Of a stretch of DNA of 13,117 nucleotides, positions 1 through 6,830 are shown one piece after another; position 1 is the first letter of the stretch, and each line of letters begins with the position of its first letter. This DNA comes from Planctomycetota bacterium. GTDB lineage: Bacteria; Planctomycetota; Planctomycetia; Pirellulales; Pirellulaceae. The notes beneath the pieces were generated by a model. It was not told the origin of the DNA. It was given only the letters and a program-made list of their open reading frames with translations, and did not search any database. The translations under genes and the position numbers were made by a program. The stretch covers positions 1 through 13,117 of the forward strand of contig JAEZAS010000075.1 of the NCBI GenBank assembly GCA_023430365.1. The letters run 5' to 3'.

Positions 1-81
1 CGATGATGGACGCCCGCAGCGAACTCAAGGCCCCACTCTTTGCAGTCGGAATACATTGCACAGTCGAAAGAGGCGGGCTAC

Positions 82-111
82 TTGACCCATCCGTTGAAAC
101 CGCCCTATTCT
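82..111 (+). promoter_or_regulatory. Candidate sigma70-type promoter for the thioredoxin/CAP-like gene
   Basis: TTGACC (82-87, five of six to TTGACA) and TATTCT (106-111, four of six to TATAAT) are separated by 18 bases. Transcription would begin near 118 and give a leader of about 118 bases before the ATG at 236. The rest of 1-235 holds no convincing gene; a 36-codon frame at 3-113 has no recognisable features. The match is by eye only. Confidence 0.35.
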
Positions 112-235
112 GAGGCCGCTTCCTGCCCAGCAATTTTCAGGCCCAGCCGAAAGCGCACCGTCAAGCATAGCATCCGGGCCGGCTCAACCCGTCCGTTTCC
201 CAGCGATTTGCCCTGCCTTGGGAGGCCCCCTCGCC

Positions 236-1171
236 ATGCTCGCGACCCGTCGACCGCTGCTCCCCTTCGCCCTCCTGGCGTCGGCCTTTCTGGGCAGCCT
301 GTCAGCGTCCTTGGCAATCGCGCAAAGTACGTCGGATTCGACACTTAAGACCGTAGATAAGCCCGCCGCATCCCCTGCTCCGCTGACCTGGCAATCCGAC
401 TATCGCCAGGCGATGCGGGATGCCAAGGAACAGGGCAAACTGCTCCTGATCTGGTTCGTCGATCCCAAGCAGGCTGCCGCCGACGCCGAGTTTGAGCGAA
501 GCTTGGCAAGCGACCGCACGGTCTGTGGTCGCCTGGACGACTTTTTGATCGCAAAGCTTCCGCTGAACGCCACCGTTTGGGAGGGGGGAAAGACCATTGA
601 GGTGCTAGAGCATCCTGCCTTTGCAGAGTTGCTAAAATGCCCCGGATTGGCGGTAATAGATCAGCGCGATCCCGAAAGCCCGCACTTCGGACGCGTGGTT
701 TCGGTCTATCCGTTCAATCGCGGCCACATCAAGCTCGACCGCCTGGCGGTCCTGCTCGACTTGCCGACCGGCACGCTCACGCAGCGGACCATGATCTTTG
801 CCGTCCGCACCCATCCGCTCCGCCCGCAAAGCGCCTGGAGCGAAACGAGCGATCTGCTTGCGAGCGAGACCGAGAAGCATGCCCGCTACCAGGCGTCGAT
901 TCGCTTGCAGGGGCACCACCGCTGGGACCAGCGGTTCCACCAGATTAACGCCCGATTGCCCGCCTCCCTCGTGGCCAATGAAGTTTGCGCCGAAAGCTGG
1001 CCCGGCCAGCCGCTCGTGGAAGCCGCGGAGGAATGTGTCGACTGCTGGCGGCAATCGGCCGGGCACTGGGACCACGTCGTCCGCCGCCACGCCCTCTTTG
1101 GGTACGACATCAAACGCGGCCAAAACGGCATCTGGTACGCCACCGGCATCTTTGCCACGCCTCGCCAGTAG
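236..1171 (+). CDS. Exported thioredoxin-like protein with C-terminal CAP/SCP-like domain
   Basis: Predicted secreted protein of 311 residues. I start it at ATG 236 because GGGAGG at 220-225 lies 10 bases upstream; a TTG at 218 would add only six residues. Residues 1-30 form a signal peptide (twin Arg, Leu/Ala-rich core, small residues before QS). Residues 50-175 look like a thioredoxin fold of the kind with a helix 'DYRQAMRDAKEQGK', a core strand 'LLLIWFVDP' and a cis-proline-like 'CPGLAVID' (135-142), but no CXXC, so a redox role is doubtful. Residues 215-308 resemble a CAP/SCP domain: a His region 'GHHRWD' (226-231), a Glu in 'ANEVCAE' (247-253) in the place of GENIA, 'WRQSAGH' (271-277) in the place of WxxSxGH, and a closing 'GIWYATGIFA'. 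Its function is unknown. The thioredoxin-like and CAP-like calls are inferences from motif order; exported location is well supported. Confidence 0.82.
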   Translation: MLATRRPLLPFALLASAFLGSLSASLAIAQSTSDSTLKTVDKPAASPAPLTWQSDYRQAMRDAKEQGKLLLIWFVDPKQAAADAEFERSLASDRTVCGRLDDFLIAKLPLNATVWEGGKTIEVLEHPAFAELLKCPGLAVIDQRDPESPHFGRVVSVYPFNRGHIKLDRLAVLLDLPTGTLTQRTMIFAVRTHPLRPQSAWSETSDLLASETEKHARYQASIRLQGHHRWDQRFHQINARLPASLVANEVCAESWPGQPLVEAAEECVDCWRQSAGHWDHVVRRHALFGYDIKRGQNGIWYATGIFATPRQ

Positions 1172-1266
1172 GCTGCCCGAGTTCCTCGGGTCCATGCAGA
1201 GCGTTGTATCGAGTTGTTTCGAGTCGGGCCGCAGCGTGCGGTCAGCCGCGCAGCGGCGCCATTGAT

Positions 1267-1479
1267 TAGCCGTGGGTGTAAACCCACGGTCGATCAGCGC
1301 GATGGAAATGAGAGCCCCGCTGGGGCGACATTGCCTTTAATTGCCGATTGCCAATGCCGCCCCTGCGGGGCTTACGCGGCCCAATCGCTCCGTACCGTGG
1401 GCTCGCGCCCACGGCTAGCCAATTTCGCCACTTCGTGGCTAACGCTCGTTGCTCGCCGGTCATCCTCCGGCCCGCTAAC
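1267..1479. repeat. REP-like palindrome cluster with an inverted doublet (REPIN-like)
   Basis: This intergenic tract (1172-1631 has no gene) contains hairpins 1270-1289 (CCGTGGGT / ACCCACGG, loop GTAA), 1314-1326 (GCCCC gct GGGGC), 1359-1371 (GCCCC tgc GGGGC), 1395-1414 (CCGTGGGC / GCCCACGG, loop TCGC), 1427-1439 (GCCAC ttc GTGGC) and 1455-1471 (GCCGG / CCGGC). The first four form two inverted copies of a unit of about 66 bases: left arm 1267-1333, right arm 1352-1417, spacer 1334-1351. That is the layout of REP doublets mobilised by RAYT transposases, but no transposase is present here. It could instead act as an mRNA 3'-end structure for the gene ending at 1171. Confidence 0.75.
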
Positions 1480-1631
1480 CATTACACCCCGCAAAGCCTG
1501 CCCTGGCGCGTGGTCTTTCGGCAACACCGGCTGGTGAAGATTTGCCACGTGTTGCCAAAACGCATGCTACGTTTCATCGAGGCTCGGAGTGCCTGCTCCG
1601 AGCGCTCGGTTCGTTTGCTTGGGGTGTTCCG

Positions 1632-4412
1632 ATGTCTCCGCTGCTGCTCCTGCGAAACGCAAAGCCGCTCGCCGCGCTCCTCGGCGCGACGCTGCTCCTC
1701 GGCTGCGCCGGCGCTCAGGTGCCAGCCATCGATCCCACGGGCCAACGCATCTTCTCCGGCGGCAGCACGACGATCCTGCCGCACTGCTTCCTCCATCATC
1801 ACAAGCACAAGCACCAGGATGCTCCTTGCGAAGTGCCGGTGAGCGCTCCGATTGTGGTGGCCCCGGATCTCCAGGTGGCTCCGGTCGAAGCCGCCCCGGT
1901 GACGATCATCCCGGTTTCGAACACCTGCGCTCCGCCGGTCAAACCGAGCTGCACGCCGCCGATGGCTGTCGCTCCTGCGCCGGTAATCGCGCCGGTCGTT
2001 CCGGTGGTTCCCGCTCCGGCCCCCGCCGTAGTGGTTCCGGCGCCGACCTGTCCCAGCCCAGCGGTCCCGGTGGCCCCGCAGGCTCCGCAGCTCGTCGTGC
2101 AGCCCTGCCCCGACAACAACCCCACTCGCTCGCCGCAACTCGTCGTCACACCGCAGCGCCTCGTGGCGCCGGTTGGCAGCGAGGTGGTGCTCACCGCCGG
2201 CCTGCAAGGCGCCGACGGCTTCCTCGTGATGCGTCAGCCGCTCGAATGGATCCTCGCGCAGGACGGCGTCGGCCAGATCATCTGCATTGGCCAGGAAAGT
2301 CCCGCCGGCATTTCGCACCTGCTCCGTCATTCGCCCGACAAGCTGACGCCGAACTACGCCCTGGCGCACACGTCGACGATCGACCAAACGATCACCCGCG
2401 GCACGCCCAATCCAAACGACGACATCCAGCTGCGGCGGGGCCAAAGCTTTATCACCGTTAGCTCGCCGACCGAGGGCACCACCTACGTCACCGTCGTCGC
2501 ACCGAAGGAGCACGACTGGGAACGTCGCCGCCAGATTGCGACGATCACCTGGGTCGACGCAGTCTGGTCGACCCCAGCCAACACCCAAGTGAAATGCGGC
2601 GAGCGAACGCTGCTCAGCACGAAGCTCGCACGTTCCAGCGGCGCTCCGGTGAGCGGCTGGATCGTGCGATATGAAGTGCTCGAAGGCCCCGAAGCGGGCT
2701 TCGGCCCCTCGGCGAGCCGCTTTATCGAAGTGCAAACCGATTCCAACGGCCTGGCCTCGGCTGAACTGTTGCCCCGCGCTCAATACGCCGGCATCACGAC
2801 CCTCCGCACCCAAATCATTCGTCCTTCATCGGGGCGCGGCGACATGCCGCAGATGGTCGTGGGCCAGACGTCGAGCGCCATCCAGTGGAGCTCGCCGGGA
2901 CTCGCCGTGCGGGCGCTCGGTCCGAGCATCGTGTCGGCTGACGGCGCAGTGAGCTACCGCGTGGAAGTCGCCAACACCGGGGACCAGCCGACGAAAGGCG
3001 TGATGGTCAGCTTCACTCCGCCTCCCGGCGTGTCGGTGCTCAACGCGACTCCCTCGGCCCAGCCCTTCGGACAGCGGTGGGAATGGCGCGTGCCGGAGCT
3101 TCAGCCGCGACAGTCGGACGTGATCGAGCTCAACTGCCGTGCGGCGCGCGAGGCCGAGTTGCGGGCCACGTTCGTCGCCCGCACGAGCGACGGCCTCGAA
3201 GCGAGCGACACGGTCGCCACGCGGGTGTTTCAATCGGCCCTCGCCGTGAAAATGACCGGCCCCGACGTCGTGGAAGTCGGCCGGCAGGCGAAATTTCGCG
3301 TCGAGGTGACGAACACCGGCAACGCGCCGCTGCAGAACGTCACAATCAGCGACGTCTTCGATCCTGGCCTGCGACACGCGCAAGGCGAGCTGAGCCCCAT
3401 CGTGAAATCGATCGGCGAGCTGGCTCCCGGCGAGACCAAACCGCTCGGTGTGTCGTTCGTCGTCACCCAGCCGGGCCGGCAGCGGCATCGATTGAGCGTC
3501 ACGGCTGACGGCGGACACACGGCGGCGAGCAGCGCAGCGATCACCGGTCTGCAATCGACGGCTCCGCCGGTGCAGGTTGAAGTTCGCGGCCTGGGCCCAG
3601 ATCGGCTCCGACCACGTGCGGAAGGACAATACAAGGTCGAGGTTCGCAACACGGGTACGATGGCGGCGAGCAACGTGCGCATCGTGGCGGAGTTTGGTTC
3701 GGCGCTGGAACCGATCGTAGCGACTGGTGGAGACCGGCGCGAGACCGGTCAAACGTACCTGGCCTGGACCGTGCCTCGTTTGCAACCGGGCGAAACGGTC
3801 GTGCGGCAACTCAACTGCGCCGTCCTGGGCGGTCACGATGCTGCCGGTGTCCGTTTTACCGTGACCGGTGATCCGAGCATTCGCGATGTGGCCGAGGTGC
3901 GGACGACGATCGAGCGTCCGGCCGCACAGGTCGGCAGTAACGTGCCGCAAGGCCGCGTCTTGCCGCCGAGCGCCACGCCGGTCAGCACGACCCGGCAACC
4001 CGCGCGGGCAGGCGCGTTGATGCTCGCGCCGCCGGGAGGCGATGGAACCCTGCGTGTTTCGCTCGCTGCCACTAGCGACTCGCTACGAGTCGGCGATACA
4101 ACGCTCTACATCATCACCGTGCAGAACGATCGCTCGGTGAGCGATCGGGACGTGGCTCTCAATGTGACGCTGCCGCCGGGCATGCAACTGGTGCGGCTGG
4201 ACGGTCCCACCAAGGTTGGTCGGCAGTCAGCTACCAGCGGTGAGATCGAAATCGCTCCCGTCACCGAAATGCGGCCGGGAGAATCGCTCGGCGCCTATCG
4301 GCTAGAGGTGAAGGCGACGAAGCCGGGACGTCAGAGTCTTCGGGTGGAAGCTCGCAGTGCGCGGACTCCCAATGGAGTCACCGCGGATGCAACGATCGAT
4401 GTCCGCGGTTAA
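1632..4412 (+). CDS. Large surface lipoprotein with DUF11-like repeats
   Basis: Predicted envelope lipoprotein of 926 residues. ATG 1632 is chosen over a TTG at 1542 because it gives an immediate lipoprotein signal peptide with 'TLLLGC' and Cys25 as the lipidated residue. The mature chain begins with a His cluster (51-61, with HHHKHKH). A Pro/Val/Ala-rich stalk follows (about 66-180) and carries scattered Cys (66, 99, 107, 140, 159). Next come Ig-like segments (about 166-300 and 305-400). Four DUF11-like beta repeats lie at about 423-535, 536-640, 646-762 and 807-926, with the recurrent 'YRVEVANTG', 'FRVEVTNTG', 'YKVEVRNTG' strand and 'L.PGE' turns. DUF11 proteins of this kind are common at planctomycete cell surfaces; structural or adhesive roles are usually assumed, not shown. 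It is probably monocistronic, with palindromic repeats on both sides. The stalk and His cluster may span the periplasm and bind metal, which is inference. Confidence 0.9.
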   Translation: MSPLLLLRNAKPLAALLGATLLLGCAGAQVPAIDPTGQRIFSGGSTTILPHCFLHHHKHKHQDAPCEVPVSAPIVVAPDLQVAPVEAAPVTIIPVSNTCAPPVKPSCTPPMAVAPAPVIAPVVPVVPAPAPAVVVPAPTCPSPAVPVAPQAPQLVVQPCPDNNPTRSPQLVVTPQRLVAPVGSEVVLTAGLQGADGFLVMRQPLEWILAQDGVGQIICIGQESPAGISHLLRHSPDKLTPNYALAHTSTIDQTITRGTPNPNDDIQLRRGQSFITVSSPTEGTTYVTVVAPKEHDWERRRQIATITWVDAVWSTPANTQVKCGERTLLSTKLARSSGAPVSGWIVRYEVLEGPEAGFGPSASRFIEVQTDSNGLASAELLPRAQYAGITTLRTQIIRPSSGRGDMPQMVVGQTSSAIQWSSPGLAVRALGPSIVSADGAVSYRVEVANTGDQPTKGVMVSFTPPPGVSVLNATPSAQPFGQRWEWRVPELQPRQSDVIELNCRAAREAELRATFVARTSDGLEASDTVATRVFQSALAVKMTGPDVVEVGRQAKFRVEVTNTGNAPLQNVTISDVFDPGLRHAQGELSPIVKSIGELAPGETKPLGVSFVVTQPGRQRHRLSVTADGGHTAASSAAITGLQSTAPPVQVEVRGLGPDRLRPRAEGQYKVEVRNTGTMAASNVRIVAEFGSALEPIVATGGDRRETGQTYLAWTVPRLQPGETVVRQLNCAVLGGHDAAGVRFTVTGDPSIRDVAEVRTTIERPAAQVGSNVPQGRVLPPSATPVSTTRQPARAGALMLAPPGGDGTLRVSLAATSDSLRVGDTTLYIITVQNDRSVSDRDVALNVTLPPGMQLVRLDGPTKVGRQSATSGEIEIAPVTEMRPGESLGAYRLEVKATKPGRQSLRVEARSARTPNGVTADATIDVRG

Positions 4413-4419
4413 TAGGTTG

Positions 4420-4486
4420 GTGGGGCAGACATTCCTGCCTGCCATGATGGTCAGCAGAAGCGGGCAGACAGTAACGTCTGCCCCAC
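4420..4486. repeat. Inverted pair of GTGGGGCAGAC repeats, hairpin after the DUF11 gene
   Basis: GTGGGGCAGAC at 4420-4430 is exactly mirrored by GTCTGCCCCAC at 4476-4486. The similarity continues inward: each arm reads GTGGGGCAGAC, then TT, CTG and CTGCC with single differences, about 24 bases in all. The arms would form a long imperfect hairpin starting eight bases after the TAA of the lipoprotein gene. No U-run follows, so a classic intrinsic terminator is not supported. It may be a dispersed palindromic element that also stabilises the mRNA 3' end. Confidence 0.65.
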
Positions 4487-4529
4487 TGAGACGCCTCTGG
4501 CTGGTCGAGCGGCAACTCTTTCGCCGGGG

Positions 4530-4556
4530 CGTCTGAATTCTGGCGAATTCAGCTAC
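4530..4556 (-). repeat. Dispersed 27-base palindromic repeat, copy 1
   Basis: It contains CTGAATTC TGGC GAATTCAG (4533-4552), a perfect 8-base stem with a TGGC loop, between CGT and CTAC ends. Read on the minus strand it is the reference copy of a family with further copies at 10805-10831 (24 of 27 identical), 12546-12572 (22 of 27) and 12602-12628 (24 of 27). Two other copies share the GGG just before the CGTCTG end. Confidence 0.8.
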
Positions 4557-4604
4557 GATGGAAGCAGACCGATTGAGCGGCCCTGCCCTGCTGGATCTGT
4601 TCCT

Positions 4605-5000
4605 GTGCCTCGATTTGTCCTGCTCTATCACGAACTACCTGCCGGTGCTCGGCCGTCGCATTGGGACTTGATGCTCGAGCGAGGCGAATCGCTGCGCACC
4701 TGGGCCTTGGAGCAAGAGCTACGCGTGGGAGCGGAGATTGCCTGCCAGGTGCTGCCGGATCACCGGCTGGCGTATCTCGACTATGAAGGGCCGGTTTCGA
4801 ACAACCGCGGCCAGGTCACGCGCGTCGATCGTGGAACGTACGAGACACTTCGCGAGTCGGACGAAGAGCTGCTCGTACGACTGGAAGGCGAGCGCTTTCA
4901 CGGCGAACTGCTAATGCAGATTTCGCCAGTCATAGCTGACGCAGGCGAAGCAAATCAGAGCTGGGTTGCACGCTTCTTGCGACCGGAATCAGACGCCTGA
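4605..5000 (+). CDS. LigD N-terminal (3'-phosphoesterase)-like domain protein
   Basis: A 131-residue stand-alone protein resembling the phosphoesterase domain at the N-terminus of LigD, which trims 3' ends during bacterial non-homologous end joining. The motif order fits: His9 in 'LLYHE', then 'SHWDLMLE' (18-25) in the position of LigD 'HYDFRLE', 'LRTWAL' (30-35) in the position of 'LKSWAV', 'DHRLAYLDYEG' (52-62) in the position of 'DHPLEYADFEG', and 'VDRGTYE' (74-80). His9, His19, Asp21, His53 and Tyr57 fall where LigD has its metal and active-site residues. The Arg of 'DFRLE' is Met23 here, so activity is uncertain. The start is GTG 4605, without a strong Shine-Dalgarno; a TACGATGG box lies at 4554-4561. 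No Ku, ligase or polymerase gene is nearby. The last 46 bases overlap the convergent gene on the other strand. Family assignment is fairly secure; the reaction is inferred. Confidence 0.8.
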   Translation: MPRFVLLYHELPAGARPSHWDLMLERGESLRTWALEQELRVGAEIACQVLPDHRLAYLDYEGPVSNNRGQVTRVDRGTYETLRESDEELLVRLEGERFHGELLMQISPVIADAGEANQSWVARFLRPESDA

Positions 5001-5710
5001 CGGTAATTGGTCCCGCCATCGGGACGCTCCGTGGAGAGCGGTTCCGTGCGGCCGGCGAACCGGACCTTGCCGTCGAGCACTTCGATCGCGTCGAGGTGCA
5101 GCAGCGTATTGGCCCGTTCGTCGACGAGCGGCGGAATCGTGACCAGGGCCAAAGGATCGCCGTCGATTTCCGACCATTGCAGCGGCAGGCCGGCGTCGGT
5201 CGCGTGGTGCGAAATCTGGTCGAGGAATTGCCCCAGCGGAATTGGCAGAGCCCCCGCCCGCACCTGCCTCAGTCGCACGGCGACTACGTTCGGGTCCTCG
5301 GTCAGGTAGACATCGGCGTCGAGCGAGACGACCGCCGAGATGCGCGAGTCCTGATACTTGCAGGCCAGCCGGGTCAAGTCGGGCTCAAAGGCAATCCGCG
5401 GATCCGAAACGCCGCGCGGCACGAGCTGCGGAAATTTTTCGGGAAGGTCGGCCGCCAGCCAGCCGTTGATCTGGTCGTGCGTGAACTGCACGTCGAAGCG
5501 GCCTTGGCTCCTCAAATCGTTGCGCAGATCGAGTAGCTTGCGTTCGAGTTCGTCTCCCGCTTCAGCCTGCACCTCAGGAGGAGCTTGCAGAGCTTGGGCA
5601 TAGAAGTTTGGAGCCTGTTGGGCTGCCCGATACAAGCAACCCACCAGCACGCCACTGGAAACAATGCCCAGGACACCCAGGATGACGAGATATCGAACCA
5701 GCCGTCGCAT
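4955..5710 (-). CDS. Membrane-anchored or lipoprotein of unknown function
   Basis: 251 residues, ATG at 5710. The N-terminus has a basic start 'MRRLVRY' and a hydrophobic segment (8-24) ending in 'VLVGC' (21-25), which satisfies a lipobox with Cys25, so it is either a lipoprotein or a single-pass membrane protein. The exported part (about 30-251) has a helical stretch 'AGDELERKLLDLRNDLR' and then 'FTHDQINGWLAADLPEKFP' (76-94). A short motif of this kind (FT..qlN.wL) also occurs in YpmS-like (DUF2140) membrane proteins, but I would not assign that family. The remainder is rich in beta strands and has no catalytic motif that I recognise. The C-terminal 15 residues lie over the end of the convergent LigD-like gene, a tail-to-tail overlap of 46 bases. 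The next gene on this strand (5926-6558) lies 215 bases upstream, so an operon is possible but not shown. Confidence 0.8.
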   Translation of the reverse strand: MRRLVRYLVILGVLGIVSSGVLVGCLYRAAQQAPNFYAQALQAPPEVQAEAGDELERKLLDLRNDLRSQGRFDVQFTHDQINGWLAADLPEKFPQLVPRGVSDPRIAFEPDLTRLACKYQDSRISAVVSLDADVYLTEDPNVVAVRLRQVRAGALPIPLGQFLDQISHHATDAGLPLQWSEIDGDPLALVTIPPLVDERANTLLHLDAIEVLDGKVRFAGRTEPLSTERPDGGTNYRQASDSGRKKRATQL

Positions 5711-5805
5711 GCAATCAGGTGGCCTTTTTGCGAGTGGCAGTTACATCAAAAACTTCGGCCTTCACGAACGACTGGTTAAGCAGATCGCGGACCGAAGATG
5801 GCGGG

Positions 5806-5847
5806 TTCACCAACCTTGCGCAACGGCCGGTCAGGTGAAGCGGTTGG
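5806..5847. other. Possible pseudoknot or competing helices upstream of the gene at 5710
   Basis: TTCACC (5806-5811) complements GGTGAA (5834-5839), and CCAACC (5810-5815) complements GGTTGG (5842-5847). The two helices share bases 5810-5811, so they would either compete or form an H-type pseudoknot. The site lies about 100-135 bases upstream of the minus-strand ATG at 5710, in a 215-base space with no gene. Helices this short arise easily by chance. Confidence 0.25.
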
Positions 5848-5906
5848 AATCATTCGCCTTTCGCATGATAGGCGGCTAGTCCCTCCAGAGGCCAGTTTTT
5901 TGTCTT

Positions 5907-5922
5907 GCGGCAAACCGGCCGC
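5907..5922 (-). other. Small hairpin after the gene ending at 5926
   Basis: GCGGC (5907-5911) pairs with GCCGC (5918-5922) around a 6-base loop, just past the TAA of the minus-strand gene. Read in that gene's direction it is followed by AAGACAAAAAA, not a U-run, so it is not a typical intrinsic terminator. Confidence 0.3.
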
Positions 5923-5925
5923 GAT

Positions 5926-6558
5926 TTACTGAGTTCGGATGCCGCCTGGATTCGCCGCCGGGTTGCCGGCCGTGCGCCAGCCTTCCACTTGTTGCAGGAC
6001 AGTCTCGGCAGCCTCCAGCGGATTGGCCGAGGTGACGTCGAAGTTTTGGGTGTAGTTCGACCGCGGGTCGATCTGCATTTCGCAATGAAAACGGTAGCCC
6101 GCGCCAGTGACGGCTTCGAGCACCATGTACTTGGCCCCCAGCGCCTCGAGGCGGTCCTGCACCTGCAGGAGCCGTTGTTCCGTCGCCGGATCGAGTGGCT
6201 GGGCGGCGGTTTGCGGGGCGGGTTGGGTGTGGGGGCCAGGTGCGAACGTCGGAAGCGGGCTCATCAGCGGCGGCGCCGAAGCGAGCGTGTCGAGTCCGCC
6301 GGCTGGGGCGAGTCGAGCGGTCGGATCTTCCACGAGCGATTCTTCGAAACGGGCCGGCGAGACGCGATCGGCAAACTGCGGCTCGACGACTTGCTCGCCC
6401 CGCATCTCAACGACCGGCGCTTGCACGACGGTCGGCTTGTCATCGTAGAAGTACTTGTCGATCAGCTCCGAGACCTTGGGCAAGGCCAGGATCGGCAGCA
6501 CGATCAGGAACGCAAAGAAGAAGAAGGTGCGGAAAGCGATTGAAGTGAACCGCTGCAT
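5926..6558 (-). CDS. Single-pass membrane protein with conserved-looking C-terminal domain
   Basis: 210 residues from ATG 6558. A longer frame from 6717 adds an Arg-rich leader that does not look like protein, and the ATG at 6558 gives a clean N-terminal membrane segment. Residues 9-28 are a Phe-rich transmembrane helix or uncleaved signal ('FRTFFFFAFLIVLPILALP'). Residues 40-125 are an Ala/Pro/Thr-rich linker of low complexity. Residues 126-196 form a compact domain: a helix 'EQRLLQVQDRLEALGAKY', then strands with 'MVLEAV' and 'YRFHCEMQID' and a final helix 'PLEAAETVLQQVEGWR'. I do not recognise an enzyme motif. The domain probably sits in the periplasm. On the minus strand TAAGAT (6642-6647) could be a -10 box, but the -35 is poor. 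It is divergent from the gene at 6831. Confidence 0.78.
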   Translation of the reverse strand: MQRFTSIAFRTFFFFAFLIVLPILALPKVSELIDKYFYDDKPTVVQAPVVEMRGEQVVEPQFADRVSPARFEESLVEDPTARLAPAGGLDTLASAPPLMSPLPTFAPGPHTQPAPQTAAQPLDPATEQRLLQVQDRLEALGAKYMVLEAVTGAGYRFHCEMQIDPRSNYTQNFDVTSANPLEAAETVLQQVEGWRTAGNPAANPGGIRTQ

Positions 6559-6705
6559 GAGTGCATTCCGTTGCACGGGGAGCGATCGGACGCGGGAGGG
6601 AGCACGATCGCGGAGGGTCGGGTCCTGGTTACGGGCGTGGCATCTTAACGGTCGCCGCAACCCGGACCAAGGTCGATTCCTCACCGGCGGACCTGCTAGC
6701 GTTAT

Positions 6706-6736
6706 TTGCCGCAGCACACCGATTGGCGGTTATAAT
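6706..6736 (+). promoter_or_regulatory. Candidate promoter with a perfect TATAAT
   Basis: TATAAT at 6731-6736 is an exact -10 box followed by GG. The best -35 is TTGCCG (6706-6711, four of six), 19 bases upstream, so recognition may rest mostly on the -10. It lies 94 bases before the ATG at 6831 in the 272-base divergent space, which is otherwise without a gene. Confidence 0.45.
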
Positions 6737-6830
6737 GGCAGCTCGCGTGCGAATCTCTGGCCGGCTGCTGTTCTCGTCTCAGGCCTGCGGAAGTTCGCGA
6801 TCGTCCCGCATTGCTGTGGAAACCTGCTCC

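Noticed and set aside
1267..1479. CRISPR array
   Set aside because: The repeats are inverted palindromes of different sequence with no regular spacers, and there are no cas genes.
1482..2813. 443-codon open frame on the minus strand
   Set aside because: It lies opposite the DUF11 lipoprotein and has an Arg/His/Asp-rich composition with no domain. It is a GC-rich shadow of the real gene.
2826..3998. 390-codon open frame on the minus strand
   Set aside because: It is also antisense to the lipoprotein gene, Arg/His-rich and without any recognisable fold or start signal.
5801..5847. tRNA-like GGTTCACCAACC element
   Set aside because: It resembles a T-arm for a few bases, but no acceptor stem, D-arm or anticodon arm can be placed around it.
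5907..5922. Intrinsic terminator
   Set aside because: The stem is only 5 bases, and in the direction of the upstream gene it is followed by A-rich sequence instead of a U-run.
6561..6830. N-terminal extension of the TPR-like membrane protein
   Set aside because: The extra 90 residues are Arg/Gly/Ser-rich, cross the TATAAT box and precede the natural membrane-anchor start at 6831.
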